From NCBI GenBank assembly GCA_027490975.1, contig JAIXXA010000076.1:1-49156 (forward strand): 49,156 bases of DNA, given 5' to 3'. The notes under the pieces are model-generated. The model worked only from the letters and a program-made list of their open reading frames with translations, ran no database searches and was not told the origin of the DNA. Source of the stretch: Rhodospirillaceae bacterium (GTDB lineage Bacteria > Pseudomonadota > Alphaproteobacteria > CACIAM-22H2). The position numbers were made by a program, and so were the translations under genes. Below are positions 8,261 through 16,437 of this stretch, in pieces; the first letter of the stretch is position 1, and each line of letters begins with the position of its first letter.

Positions 8261-9475
8261 TCAATTTGTGTTGCTTGTACCGCTCTCCAACCTCTTCCTT
8301 TCCTGCGTTTCGATCCGCCTTTTGAGCTGATTTATACTCAACTCCAGCTCACGGATTCGATCAGCCTGCTGATGCACGGTATCATTTGTCTTATCCACGA
8401 GTGCGACAGTTGTTCTAAGAGCCGTGCGCCCCGTCTCATATTGTGAGTACAATGTTGCCAAAGCCCCAAGGAGGGCGATCACGCCCAAGCTGGTCACCGT
8501 GATCTGAATTCGCTTGGCGCGGTCTTTGGCTTTCCGAGCGCTGTTCTTGGCCTTCATCGCAGTTTGACGAGTTCTCTCGATGGCATCGGGAATCGCGTTT
8601 TGAAGGGTTTTATGACTAAGACCGGGCTGAAGGATTTTGTGTCCACGCTGGGCTCCGAGGAGATATTCAGCAAAGGATTTATTGATTTTTCGTTTCTCAA
8701 ACTGAACGATGGATCCCGATCTGGCCGGGCGCTCCTCCGAATCCTCGGTCCACTTACTGACCATCGAAGTCTTGGTGAACTCTGCCCAGATGAAATCCTC
8801 TCCTACCTGCAAAACATAGTTGTTGCTGGTCAAGTTATGCAGAGGCACCATAAGCTTTCCAGAGAACCCAGGATCTACCAGCGGCCCGGTTCCCAACAAA
8901 AGACCTTTGTGAACCAGGTCAATGTGAAGATTGAAGCGGACAGCAATATAGTTCGGAAGCTGGAAGGATTCCGCAGTCCGTACGTAGATAAGCGAATTGG
9001 ATGGAATTACCACCTCACTTCTGGGCTCTAATATTTTAATTGGGGCGGTATCCGGCGACTTCGGATCCCAGAACGCGATTTCGTTGCCCACGCTTAGCGG
9101 ATAAGACGCGGTTTTCCTTTTCGCCTCGTCGTACGGGAACACCATCGCTGCCGCCGTCATGTAGTCGTCGATGTCGGCCGAATTTAGCAGCGATGGGGCG
9201 ATGTCGGGAAACGGATCCACGTCCTTCCACAACTCAGATTTGGCCAGCGATTGTACGAAGAGTGGATCTTCGGGGTCCGATGTGTTGGGATATTTTAGGC
9301 CCACCGTCGTAACCACAGCGCCCGCTGCGTCTTCGGCTAGCTCGATATCTAATTTTCGAGCAAGCTCCTTTACGCGCTCTCTCAATGATATCGCATCAGA
9401 AATCCGTTTGCGCAGCGGCTTCTTATCTGGAAGAGGTTGCGGTGTAGAAAGGTCTTTTGACTTGGCGTTGTCCAT
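8261..9475 (-). CDS. Membrane-anchored dUTPase/dCTP-deaminase-fold protein
   Basis: A 404-residue protein with a trimeric-dUTPase-fold core followed by a membrane helix and coiled coil. The core shows VVIPSNSLIYVRTAESFQLP, then GPLVDPGFSGKLMVPLHNLT, matching the dCTP-deaminase signature around (I/V)DPGFSGxxxLEL. The Glu of that LEL segment, the catalytic residue of true deaminases, is Pro here, and the usual GKSSLGR segment is replaced by NLHIDLVHK. It may bind nucleotides without deaminating them. A Lys/Arg-rich stretch precedes a hydrophobic helix at about 325-345 (ITVTSLGVIALLGALATLY), then a helical tail rich in Glu, Arg and Lys. ATG 9475 is chosen; the frame extends 41 codons upstream but would overlap the divergent gene at 9559. 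Confidence 0.7.
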   Translation of the reverse strand: MDNAKSKDLSTPQPLPDKKPLRKRISDAISLRERVKELARKLDIELAEDAAGAVVTTVGLKYPNTSDPEDPLFVQSLAKSELWKDVDPFPDIAPSLLNSADIDDYMTAAAMVFPYDEAKRKTASYPLSVGNEIAFWDPKSPDTAPIKILEPRSEVVIPSNSLIYVRTAESFQLPNYIAVRFNLHIDLVHKGLLLGTGPLVDPGFSGKLMVPLHNLTSNNYVLQVGEDFIWAEFTKTSMVSKWTEDSEERPARSGSIVQFEKRKINKSFAEYLLGAQRGHKILQPGLSHKTLQNAIPDAIERTRQTAMKAKNSARKAKDRAKRIQITVTSLGVIALLGALATLYSQYETGRTALRTTVALVDKTNDTVHQQADRIRELELSINQLKRRIETQERKRLESGTSNTN

Positions 9476-9558
9476 TCCTCTGCCCTTCCACGGCGTTTCT
9501 ACCTTATAGGCAGGTCGGGTGCCTGATAGCCCATTGTTTAGAAGGATTGCGACTCTGA

Positions 9559-10302
9559 ATGCAGCATAGATATGTAGGCGATGCGGGGGATTTTGCAAAA
9601 TACTCGCTCTTGAGCTCCCTTACCAACGGCGACCCTTGTTTGCGTTTAGGAGTATTTTGGTATCTCTTTCCGAATGAGAATCATAACGACGACGGCCGCC
9701 ATGTTAGCTATCTGAAACAGCCAGATATGCGCTTGCGCAATCCTGCGGTGCACGGAGCACTTGATAGCATTGTCAGATCGGGATTGCGTTCAATCCAAGC
9801 GGTGGAAGACTCATCAATTCTCCCCTCAACGACGCTGTTTTTTTCCGAAGTTGCGGCTATTCAAGGCAAACCCGACGACCGTTCGAACTATCGCCTTCAT
9901 TGGTTCGCGCGAGGGCTTCAGCGATTGCGATCGTGTGACTTACTCTTTCTTGATCCTGACAATGGGATCGAAACCGTCTCGTTGAAAAAATCAGACTTCC
10001 GGGCCGGAAAATATGTGTTCTGGAGAGAAATTGAACAAGCGTGGGGAACAGGAAAATCCTTGGTTATCTACAATCACCTCAATCGTACAGCTAGCGCCTC
10101 GATGCAGACAGCGAAGCTTAAAGCAGAGTTGTCAATTAGGCTGCCGTCTGCTGAAATTATCGTACCGCTTTTATTCCGCCGAGGCTCTTGCCGGCATCTT
10201 TGGGTGATCGGGCAGCGTTCGCACGCTGAATCGCTCTCATTTAGAATCCGTCAATTTCTTGCGGCCGGATGGCAAGCCGACACTGACTGTGATTTAGACT
10301 AG
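9559..10302 (+). CDS. Uncharacterised methyltransferase-like protein (RlmJ-like layout)
   Basis: A 247-residue protein opening with QHRYVGDAGDFAKYSLLSSL and containing LLFLDPDNGIE near residue 135. The pairing of an N-terminal HxxxGDxxDxxKY element with a central hydrophobic-DPxxG strand resembles the YhiR/RlmJ group of SAM-dependent methyltransferases (H-AGNxADxxKH and DPPYE). That is a motif-level resemblance, so the name is tentative. Late motifs HLWVIGQ and LAAGWQADTDCD fit a Rossmann-like C-terminal half. It starts 83 bp from the divergent dUTPase-fold gene, and its last 9 bases overlap the 3' end of the convergent PurA-like gene. It may therefore belong to the same nucleotide-themed cluster. 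Methyltransferase activity is unproven. Confidence 0.6.
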   Translation: MQHRYVGDAGDFAKYSLLSSLTNGDPCLRLGVFWYLFPNENHNDDGRHVSYLKQPDMRLRNPAVHGALDSIVRSGLRSIQAVEDSSILPSTTLFFSEVAAIQGKPDDRSNYRLHWFARGLQRLRSCDLLFLDPDNGIETVSLKKSDFRAGKYVFWREIEQAWGTGKSLVIYNHLNRTASASMQTAKLKAELSIRLPSAEIIVPLLFRRGSCRHLWVIGQRSHAESLSFRIRQFLAAGWQADTDCDLD

Positions 10303-11343
10303 CTTCTCGACCACACCGGAGTTGATCATTGCCCTCGGCGAAACGCCCAGCCAATCGATGTGCCGACCAATCGACGCTGATACCTTTGCTACAAAGCTGT
10401 AAGCCTTTGACGTCAGCCGCCCGGTAGCTACATCCGGGTCAACATAGTCTAAGTGGTTCAGCACTATCCGAGTAGGATTATTCACCGCGATTGCCTGCCG
10501 GACGATATCAGGACAAAAATGCCCAACACGCCGCGGAGCTTGTGTGACGGTAGTGAGTTCAGTCAGATCATCTGCAATACCGGCCTCGTACGCGATTGCA
10601 TCCCAACGCGTCTCGAGCGGCAATGGACCAGACTGGCGACCGGCCACTCGTATAGGATGGCAGCGCAAAACCAACGTTATGTCGTCGACATCGAGCGGGC
10701 TGAGACCAGCCTCGGAAACAAATGCGCCTGCCGTTGTATCTCGGCTGGTCGCCTTTGGCCAAGCTTCCGCATGAATTGCCGACAGACCGAAACCTTGGGT
10801 CCCTTCGATTACTACTCGCCCATCAGCGTCGAGGATTTCCCGCGCCAACTGGGTGGTATCTCCAAGAAAGCTCTCAAGCTGAGGCACATCTTCCGCTCGG
10901 ACCGCTGCCGGGAAATCACCAGCACCGCGTGAGATTCGAGACAAAACCGCCGCACCCGTACCCGATTGCGTTGAGCCAATCGCATCACGCAATTGCGATC
11001 TTTTTTCCCATTCTTTGTGCTGCGCCGTGATGATATGCGCGAGCGGGCTCACGACGATCTTAGAATGATCATATTGAAGCGCGTCGATCTCACGCAGAAA
11101 GATATCGACGTCAATATAAGCACCAGCCGGGATCAAGATGCGCAAATTGCCATCGATGGCTCCCGCGGGCAATTGCCGCAGGGCGAAACGCCGTCCATCT
11201 TGCGAAATACCAATGTGACCAGAGTTTGAACCTCCGACACGCATCACAGCAGCTACTGTCGGGTCGGAGCGAGCTATATGGAGCGAGGTCTTGCCTTTGC
11301 CCTCGGATCCATATTGGCCACCAACCACCACCGATATCGGCAT
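10294..11343 (-). CDS. Adenylosuccinate-synthetase family protein, PurZ-like
   Basis: A 349-residue member of the PurA family, which joins aspartate to a purine monophosphate using nucleoside triphosphate. Family landmarks are the loop GGQYGSEGKGK (8-18), SNSGHIG (His 43, equivalent to the catalytic His of PurA), LRQLPAG, IEGTQGFGLS, TSRDTTAGAFVSEAGL and HPIRVAGRQSGPLP. It is about 80 residues shorter than a bacterial PurA. Its RVAGRQSGPLP region is closer to archaeal and phage forms. Residue 13, Asp in PurA and acting as base on IMP, is Ser. The phage PurZ enzymes that act on dGMP to make 2-aminoadenine precursors also lack this Asp, as I recall, so a dGMP- or GMP-type substrate is plausible. 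The start codon lies 2 bp after the stop of the fusion gene upstream, so the two are co-translated. Confidence 0.85.
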   Translation of the reverse strand: MPISVVVGGQYGSEGKGKTSLHIARSDPTVAAVMRVGGSNSGHIGISQDGRRFALRQLPAGAIDGNLRILIPAGAYIDVDIFLREIDALQYDHSKIVVSPLAHIITAQHKEWEKRSQLRDAIGSTQSGTGAAVLSRISRGAGDFPAAVRAEDVPQLESFLGDTTQLAREILDADGRVVIEGTQGFGLSAIHAEAWPKATSRDTTAGAFVSEAGLSPLDVDDITLVLRCHPIRVAGRQSGPLPLETRWDAIAYEAGIADDLTELTTVTQAPRRVGHFCPDIVRQAIAVNNPTRIVLNHLDYVDPDVATGRLTSKAYSFVAKVSASIGRHIDWLGVSPRAMINSGVVEKLV

Positions 11344-11345
11344 AT

Positions 11346-13235
11346 TTATCGTACCCCTATTCCCGCTTGGTTTATGACTCGGGAAATCTCAGTTTGAAAT
11401 TGCTCTATTGAACCAAAATTATCAATGGTCTCTGCGGCCAATTGACCGAGCGTATCTATCATTGACTCCACCGGCTGGGCATCCGCCTCTAGAAATCCTT
11501 CCCGGGATTCCGCGATTCCGTCGGCACCCGACCGGCGCATTCGCATCTCGATTGGCGCGCGGATATGAATATGTCGGAAATGATTTCCGAAGCGCTCCAC
11601 GAAAAATGCATGATCATCTGGCCACCTAAGTCCATCGACGACGATCAAATCTGCATCACCGGCCCTCTTGAGCACCTGCTCGCAAAGCCACGGCTGCCCT
11701 CGATTCTCGTGAAGTTCCATCCCGACTGCTTGGCGGGTTGCGCGGTCCAAAGGTAGATTTCTGGCTACTATCTCGTCGTCTATGACCAAACTGAAACGAG
11801 TGTATGTGTATCCGCTCCCTTCGATCCAGCGGGCGGCCGTAGTTTTTCCAGCAGCAATGCGGCCGCTCAACCCGATCACTAAGGGCATAGAACCTGCTTT
11901 CAAGTTTGGTACAATGAGCGGACTTTCCCGCTCCCCACCCAAGGCCTCAAATTTTCCATCCAATAGGAAGGTACCAACAAGCGCTGATGTTATGGCATCA
12001 AGCTCGTCATGGCTTGGCAAATCTTCGACGAAATCGCCGCTAATACCGAATTCAGCTAATCCGCGCTGGAGCCATTGCGGACCGGCGCCCTTGCGAGGAA
12101 TTCCCATGATGTCCTGGGCTGCTCCTGGGTAGCTTTCGATTACCGGCACTCCCGCGCTCCTAAGTGCGGTCGCAAGTCGAATGCCACGCTCCGTCAACTT
12201 TTGCATACTCGGCAAAAGGCACGGGTAAACGTTTATTCCCCGGCGCTTTAAGATGCGCTCGCTAATGCGCATTATCCCAAATTCATCTCGACCGGGATCA
12301 TCATCCGTCACTCTCGTCCGCCCAACAGGGAGGCAAAGAGGAGAATCGATTGAGACCAGCTGGGGCCGGGCTTGCAGTATTCGGCTTACGATTTCGCTGT
12401 CTGTTTTGACGAGGCAAGTCTCTGCGTGGTTGCCTTTCAGTAGACAATAGCCTGATGGCTTCGCTTCGGAGCCGGTAAGATCAACGCCAACGACCACCGC
12501 ACGACTAGCCGACCGATCACCGAACACCCCATAAAATGACGAGGCGTTTTCTCGCAACGGCGGAGCAGGCAATCGCAAATCGGCGAGTGCTATAATCTGC
12601 TGTTCCAACTCGCCTTGGCTCATGCGAACAAATTCCACCCAAAGATCGGGATGCTCAACTTGATCGACAACAAAATCTAAAATTTTGCACATCCCTTGGA
12701 TATCTGCGAGATTATACCTGACAAGCATCTTTAGAGCCGCGATGTCGCCTCGGAGGTATCGATGCCAAAGGAGAACGGCCTCAGCACCGTCAACTTCTTC
12801 CAAGCCGTTCCGCAGCTTAATGCCGAGCAATTCTTCAAGCACCTTTTGACCGCCGGTTAGACCCAACCTTCGAGTGGCGTAACGCAGATCAATGTGGGTG
12901 GCAGGTATCGATGCTTCTTCAAAAGTTTGTAGAAGGAATGGAACGTCGAACAGCGTGCCATTGAACGTTACCAGGGTCTCTGCCGAGGCCAGCTCATCCA
13001 AAAGATGTGAGGGATCTTCGCCTCGAACGTGGACGTAATATTGTCCGGCCGACATGTACCCGACAAGCGTAATCTCGTCATAGTATCTGCTTAGTCCAGT
13101 TGTTTCGATGTCGAGAAAGAGCACCCTGCGCGATGCGTCGATCGCGGCGAGAAGCTCGCGTTCGGCGCGCATACGCACGTTGGCAGGAACGGATGAACGA
13201 CTGACCAAAAAATTATTTGAGATTGTCGAAGGCAT
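11346..13235 (-). CDS. Three-domain fusion: DEDD exonuclease, DUF429, P-loop kinase
   Basis: A 629-residue protein with three recognisable parts. Residues about 35-215 are an RNase-H-like 3'-5' exonuclease of the YprB type: FLDIETTGLSRYYDEIT carries the first DxE pair, then TLVTFNGTLFDVPFL and a late Asp in YNLADIQGM. Residues about 245-440 match DUF429, a predicted RNase-H-fold nuclease: GVDLTGSE, SIDSPL, RRGINVYPCLLPSM, IESYPGAAQDIMGIPRK and SHDELDAITSALVG. Residues 453-610 form a P-loop nucleotide or dephospho-CoA-kinase-like domain, with Walker A GRIAAGKT and DLIVVDGLRWPDD. All hallmark residues appear intact. The stop is 2 bp before the PurZ-like gene. A nucleotide kinase beside a PurZ-like ligase suggests modified-nucleotide synthesis or sensing, and the nucleases suggest an effector. 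The role is unknown. Confidence 0.8.
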   Translation of the reverse strand: MPSTISNNFLVSRSSVPANVRMRAERELLAAIDASRRVLFLDIETTGLSRYYDEITLVGYMSAGQYYVHVRGEDPSHLLDELASAETLVTFNGTLFDVPFLLQTFEEASIPATHIDLRYATRRLGLTGGQKVLEELLGIKLRNGLEEVDGAEAVLLWHRYLRGDIAALKMLVRYNLADIQGMCKILDFVVDQVEHPDLWVEFVRMSQGELEQQIIALADLRLPAPPLRENASSFYGVFGDRSASRAVVVGVDLTGSEAKPSGYCLLKGNHAETCLVKTDSEIVSRILQARPQLVSIDSPLCLPVGRTRVTDDDPGRDEFGIMRISERILKRRGINVYPCLLPSMQKLTERGIRLATALRSAGVPVIESYPGAAQDIMGIPRKGAGPQWLQRGLAEFGISGDFVEDLPSHDELDAITSALVGTFLLDGKFEALGGERESPLIVPNLKAGSMPLVIGLSGRIAAGKTTAARWIEGSGYTYTRFSLVIDDEIVARNLPLDRATRQAVGMELHENRGQPWLCEQVLKRAGDADLIVVDGLRWPDDHAFFVERFGNHFRHIHIRAPIEMRMRRSGADGIAESREGFLEADAQPVESMIDTLGQLAAETIDNFGSIEQFQTEISRVINQAGIGVR

Positions 13236-13642
13236 TTGCCTGAAGCAACTCCAATGAGACTCGCATGGACAGGGCGGTCTCGAGAATTGTCTAGCATCAG
13301 TCCGTGCGCGATGCGAGCTAGCAAACTAGCTCTATGCATACAGGCTCCACGCCCTCTCTGCCCACCGCGATGTGTGGCAGCCTTTAGGCAGGTCCCGTCC
13401 ACAGCCTGAACGGCCAATATAGGCGCGTTCCTGGCGGTAAGTTCTGTAGGGCCCGAATGGCAGCTCTCGGGCAGCGGTTGCGCGGCCGGCTATGACTGGG
13501 ATCAGGGCGCAATGCTGACTGGCGACTTACCGAATTGATCACTTTCTGTAATGCTTTGGAGCGCAGGATAGATTCAGCCCTTCTGAGTCCTCACGGTCCA
13601 GACAAACCTCCACCAGCTTTGGCTCCAGCTGGCTTGGCCCGC
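13236..13642. other. Gene-free spacer, 407 bp
   Basis: This lies between the start of the fusion gene (minus strand) and the 3' end of the AlpA-like gene. It must hold the promoter of the fusion/PurZ-like operon. Short frames exist but none has a family signature or a good ribosome-binding site. It marks the change from the AT-richer nucleotide cluster to the GC-rich mobilisation module. Confidence 0.5.
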
Positions 13643-13861
13643 TCAATCGCTAACCTCGTAGAACACCGGATTCCGCAGCCATTCCTCGATAGCCGATTCC
13701 CGCCAACCGCAGCATCGCTCGGCGAGCTTCACCTGCTTTGGAAACGTGCCCGCCTGGATCTTGCGGTACAGCGTCGCGCGAGAAAGCCCGGTGCGATCGA
13801 GCACGGTATTGAGCCTCAAGAACCTGTCGGGTGCATGGGATGCCATGGCCATTGTCTCCAT
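13643..13861 (-). CDS. AlpA-family excisionase/regulator
   Basis: A 72-residue MerR-like winged-helix protein of the AlpA/phage-regulatory group. These bind DNA and often activate the integrase or act as excisionase for the host element. The core reads FLRLNTVLDRTGLSRATLYR, then KIQAGTFPKQVKL and WRESAIEEWL, close to the family consensus (LRLPEVLxxTGLSRSTLYR, FPxPVKLGxRxxxW, EVxxWL). ATG 13861 is used; another in-frame ATG lies three codons in. A longer frame to 14017 adds a low-complexity, non-family N-terminus. It is divergent from ardC across a 417-bp spacer. Its position away from the integrase suggests a role in switching on the mobilisation genes or excision. Confidence 0.85.
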   Translation of the reverse strand: METMAMASHAPDRFLRLNTVLDRTGLSRATLYRKIQAGTFPKQVKLAERCCGWRESAIEEWLRNPVFYEVSD

Positions 13862-14278
13862 CCTGTGATGTGATCTGCCCCTGCCTGCGACACAGATTGG
13901 CGATATGCCGCTTCGCGTCAATCGAGCCACTTGCGGTGATTTCGCAGGCAGAAGGGCAGGGGAGCGCTGCCGGCGTGCCGCCGGGAATGGCGGCGTAAGC
14001 AGAATATTTCTGCTCACAGCATCTCACTGTGTTTCTGCATTTGGCAGCGCATCTGCGGTCGCAGCAAGGCTGCGGCGTTTGCCCCGCTCGGGCGGGACAC
14101 CGGGGGCGTCAATCGCCTCTAGCCACGCCAGGCCAGCGCGCAACCCGCGGTGCGGGTCCTCCACTTCGTTGCGGTGCTTGTCGCATGCGCGCTGTCCGTT
14201 GCAGCGTGGCTGCCAGCTCTTCTTCGCCGCCCCCCAGCGCCCCTTCCGGGCCGGGGCCGGATGGAAGGAGACAAGGCC
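13862..14278. promoter_or_regulatory. Divergent spacer between AlpA and ArdC genes
   Basis: 417 bp containing no convincing gene. It holds partial inverted repeats, for example cccctgcctgc near 13877 and gcaggcagaagggcagggg near 13945, that could be operators for the AlpA protein. A GC-rich leader precedes ardC. Two long plus-strand frames here have no family signature. Confidence 0.4.
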
Positions 14279-15169
14279 ATGGAAGACACTACCACACGCA
14301 ACAGCCTCTACTCTGAGGTTACCGAGCGCATCGTCGCCGACCTCGAGCAGGGACGCCTTCCTTGGGTCCAGCCCTGGGATACATCACTCTGCGGCTGCAC
14401 AATGCCGCACAACGCAGCAACCGACCGGCGGTACTCGGGCATCAACGTCCTGATCCTCTGGGCCGAGGTGGTCATGAGAGGTTACGGTTCCCAGCGCTGG
14501 CTGACCTACCGCCAGGCGAAGGCAGCTGGCGGCAATGTCCGCAAAGGTGAGAAGGGCACGACCGTCTGCTATGCCGACCGCTTCACGCCCAAGGCAGAAG
14601 CCGAACAGGCACGCGGCGAAGACCGCGAAGCCAGGACCGTTGCCTTCCACAAGCGGTTCACGGTGTTCAACATCGACCAGTGCGAAGGTCTGCCTGAGGA
14701 CATGATCGCAGCGCCCGTTGCGACCGATCCCGTGCTCGCCAATGCCGAGGCCGATGCCATCATCACCGCCAGCGGTGCCGCGTTCAACATCGGTGGTGAC
14801 GCAGCTTTCTACAGCCCGGCGCACGATTTCGTGCAGGTACCGCCGCAGGCCGCCTATCCCGAACCCATCAACTGGTATCGCACCGCCCTGCATGAGCTCG
14901 GTCACTGGACTGGCCACATCACCCGGCTGGACCGCCACCAGACCGGCAGCTTTGGCTCTGCATCTTACGCCCGCGAAGAGCTTGTCGCCGAAATGGCAGC
15001 AGCGTTCACCTGCGCATCGCTGGGCATTGCACCGACTGTCCGCCACAGCGATTACATCGCGTCCTGGCTCACCGTCCTGCGCGAGGATGACAAGGCTATC
15101 TTCCGTGCGGCCAGCGCTGCCAGCAAGGCTGCAGACTATCTGCTCAACCTGAAGGGAGAGGCGCCATGA
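14279..15169 (+). CDS. ardC: ArdC-like antirestriction protein
   Basis: A 296-residue ssDNA-binding antirestriction protein. The N-terminal ArdC domain (DUF1738) reads YSEVTERIVADLEQGRLPWV, then RRYSGINVLILW, QRWLTYRQAKAAGGNVRKGE and the FNIDQCEGLP segment. The C-terminal half is a zincin-like metallopeptidase domain with HELGHWTGH at about residue 205, then a downstream Glu in YAREELVAEMAAAF. Such proteins shield incoming single strands from host restriction during conjugation. ATG 14279 has AGGAG about 10 bases upstream; the frame runs on upstream without family sequence. It is followed by the MNT-HEPN gene and the tra genes and is probably expressed early after transfer. Confidence 0.9.
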   Translation: MEDTTTRNSLYSEVTERIVADLEQGRLPWVQPWDTSLCGCTMPHNAATDRRYSGINVLILWAEVVMRGYGSQRWLTYRQAKAAGGNVRKGEKGTTVCYADRFTPKAEAEQARGEDREARTVAFHKRFTVFNIDQCEGLPEDMIAAPVATDPVLANAEADAIITASGAAFNIGGDAAFYSPAHDFVQVPPQAAYPEPINWYRTALHELGHWTGHITRLDRHQTGSFGSASYAREELVAEMAAAFTCASLGIAPTVRHSDYIASWLTVLREDDKAIFRAASAASKAADYLLNLKGEAP

Positions 15170-15274
15170 CGGCGCCTCTTTCCCACATCCGATACCGCGA
15201 TAATGGAGCAGGTTCTCGCCGCGAGCACATGCTTCCAACTTGCCAACGATGCACCATCGCTACAGGGTGAACTT

Positions 15275-16177
15275 ATGCGCACCGATATCGATCATCTGCC
15301 CGGTCAGAAGCAGCAGGAGCTGCAGGCAGCGGTGCGCATCCTGTTCGAGGAGTTCACCGCCGCGATCGGCAATACGACTGCGCCGTGGAAGAAGCAGGGC
15401 AGGATACTCAAGGTCATCCTGTACGGCAGCTATGCCCGCGGCGACTGGGTCGACGATCCGGTTGGCGGCTATAAATCCGATTACGATCTGCTGGTCGTGG
15501 TCAACGACGAGCGGCTGACCGATGTTGTCGACTATTGGGCCACCGCCGATGACCGGCTGATACGGGAAATGACGATCACGCAGACGCTGAGCGCGCCGGT
15601 CAGCTTTATCGTTCACAGTCTCAAGGATGTGAACAAGCAGCTCGAGCAGGGACGTCCGTTTTTCACCGACATCGCCGCGCAGGGCATCGCGCTTTACGAG
15701 GCTGAGGGCTTTCCGTTCGCTACGCCGACGAAGCTGGCACCCGATGCCGCGCGGGCTGAGGCGAAGAAGCACTTTGAGCATTGGCTGCCATTGTCGGAGC
15801 ACGCGCTCAAACTTGCTCAAGTCAGCAAGGACAATGACGTAGCGCGTGATGCCGCATTTATGCTGCATCAAGCTTCTGAGCGGGCGTACCATTGCATGAT
15901 GCTAGTGTTCACGCTCTACAGCCCCAAGTCCCACAAGCTCGGCTTTCTGCGCGGCCATGCCGAGGAGATTGCGCCCGAGCTGATCGAGGCCTGGCCGCGC
16001 GACGACCGGTTCAGCCGCCGCTGCTTCGAGCTGCTGCGACAGGCCTATGTCAACGCCCGCTACTCGCCGCACTACAAGGTCAGCGACGAAGAGTTGAACT
16101 GGCTGGGGACACGCGTTGCCATCCTGCAGGATCTTGTTCGCAAGGTGTGCGAACGTCGCCTTGCTGCTGAGGACTAA
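15275..16177 (+). CDS. Nucleotidyltransferase-HEPN fusion protein
   Basis: A 300-residue protein joining a minimal nucleotidyltransferase and a HEPN domain in one chain. The nucleotidyltransferase signature is YGSYARGDW near residue 50, with SDYDLLVV about 20 residues later (GS and DxD metal ligands). The C-terminal HEPN part starts near KKHFEHWLPLSEHALKLA and ends with the Arg-His pair in AYVNARYSPHYKV near residue 260, the typical RNase centre of HEPN toxins. In two-gene MNT/HEPN toxin-antitoxin pairs the transferase modifies and silences the HEPN RNase; here both are fused. ATG 15275 is chosen over 15203 because the domain begins soon after it and GGGTGA lies upstream. It overlaps the 3' end of convergent traD by 4 bp. 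Confidence 0.8.
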   Translation: MRTDIDHLPGQKQQELQAAVRILFEEFTAAIGNTTAPWKKQGRILKVILYGSYARGDWVDDPVGGYKSDYDLLVVVNDERLTDVVDYWATADDRLIREMTITQTLSAPVSFIVHSLKDVNKQLEQGRPFFTDIAAQGIALYEAEGFPFATPTKLAPDAARAEAKKHFEHWLPLSEHALKLAQVSKDNDVARDAAFMLHQASERAYHCMMLVFTLYSPKSHKLGFLRGHAEEIAPELIEAWPRDDRFSRRCFELLRQAYVNARYSPHYKVSDEELNWLGTRVAILQDLVRKVCERRLAAED

Positions 16178-16437
16178 CCCTGGCTTTTGTCGTCCCGTTG
16201 AGCTGCAAACGCCCGAGCACCGCGCCTGCGCCATAGCGTGATCTGCTGCGGCCCGCCGGCATCGCGGACCTTGGCGGCCGCCTCGACCAGAAGGCCATAG
16301 ATAACCGCCCGATCATCATCGACCAGCTGATCGAACCCGGATTTTGCTACCAGCCCGCCAAGCTCGATCAGCCGCCGCGTCCGCTCGCGCCGGTTCACTT
16401 GCCAGTCTCTCGTATCATTGCGGGCTTTGGCTAGCAT
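16174..16437 (-). CDS. traD: Conjugal transfer protein TraD (rhizobial type)
   Basis: A short basic protein (87 residues) of the Agrobacterium/Rhizobium TraD family, an accessory at the transfer origin. The core is RDWQVNRRERTRRLIELGGL, then AKSGFDQLVDDDRAVIYG and LLVEAA, matching the family's ERRRRTRxLIELGGLVxKAG pattern. ATG 16437 overlaps the last 23 bases of traC, so the two are coupled. A frame extending to 16662 runs inside traC and is not real. This is not the F-plasmid TraD coupling ATPase, which shares only the name. Confidence 0.75.
   Translation of the reverse strand: MLAKARNDTRDWQVNRRERTRRLIELGGLVAKSGFDQLVDDDRAVIYGLLVEAAAKVRDAGGPQQITLWRRRGARAFAAQRDDKSQG

Noticed and set aside
13905-14453. 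182-codon frame across the AlpA-ArdC spacer
   Set aside because: Runs out of frame into ardC, has no ribosome-binding site and no family match.
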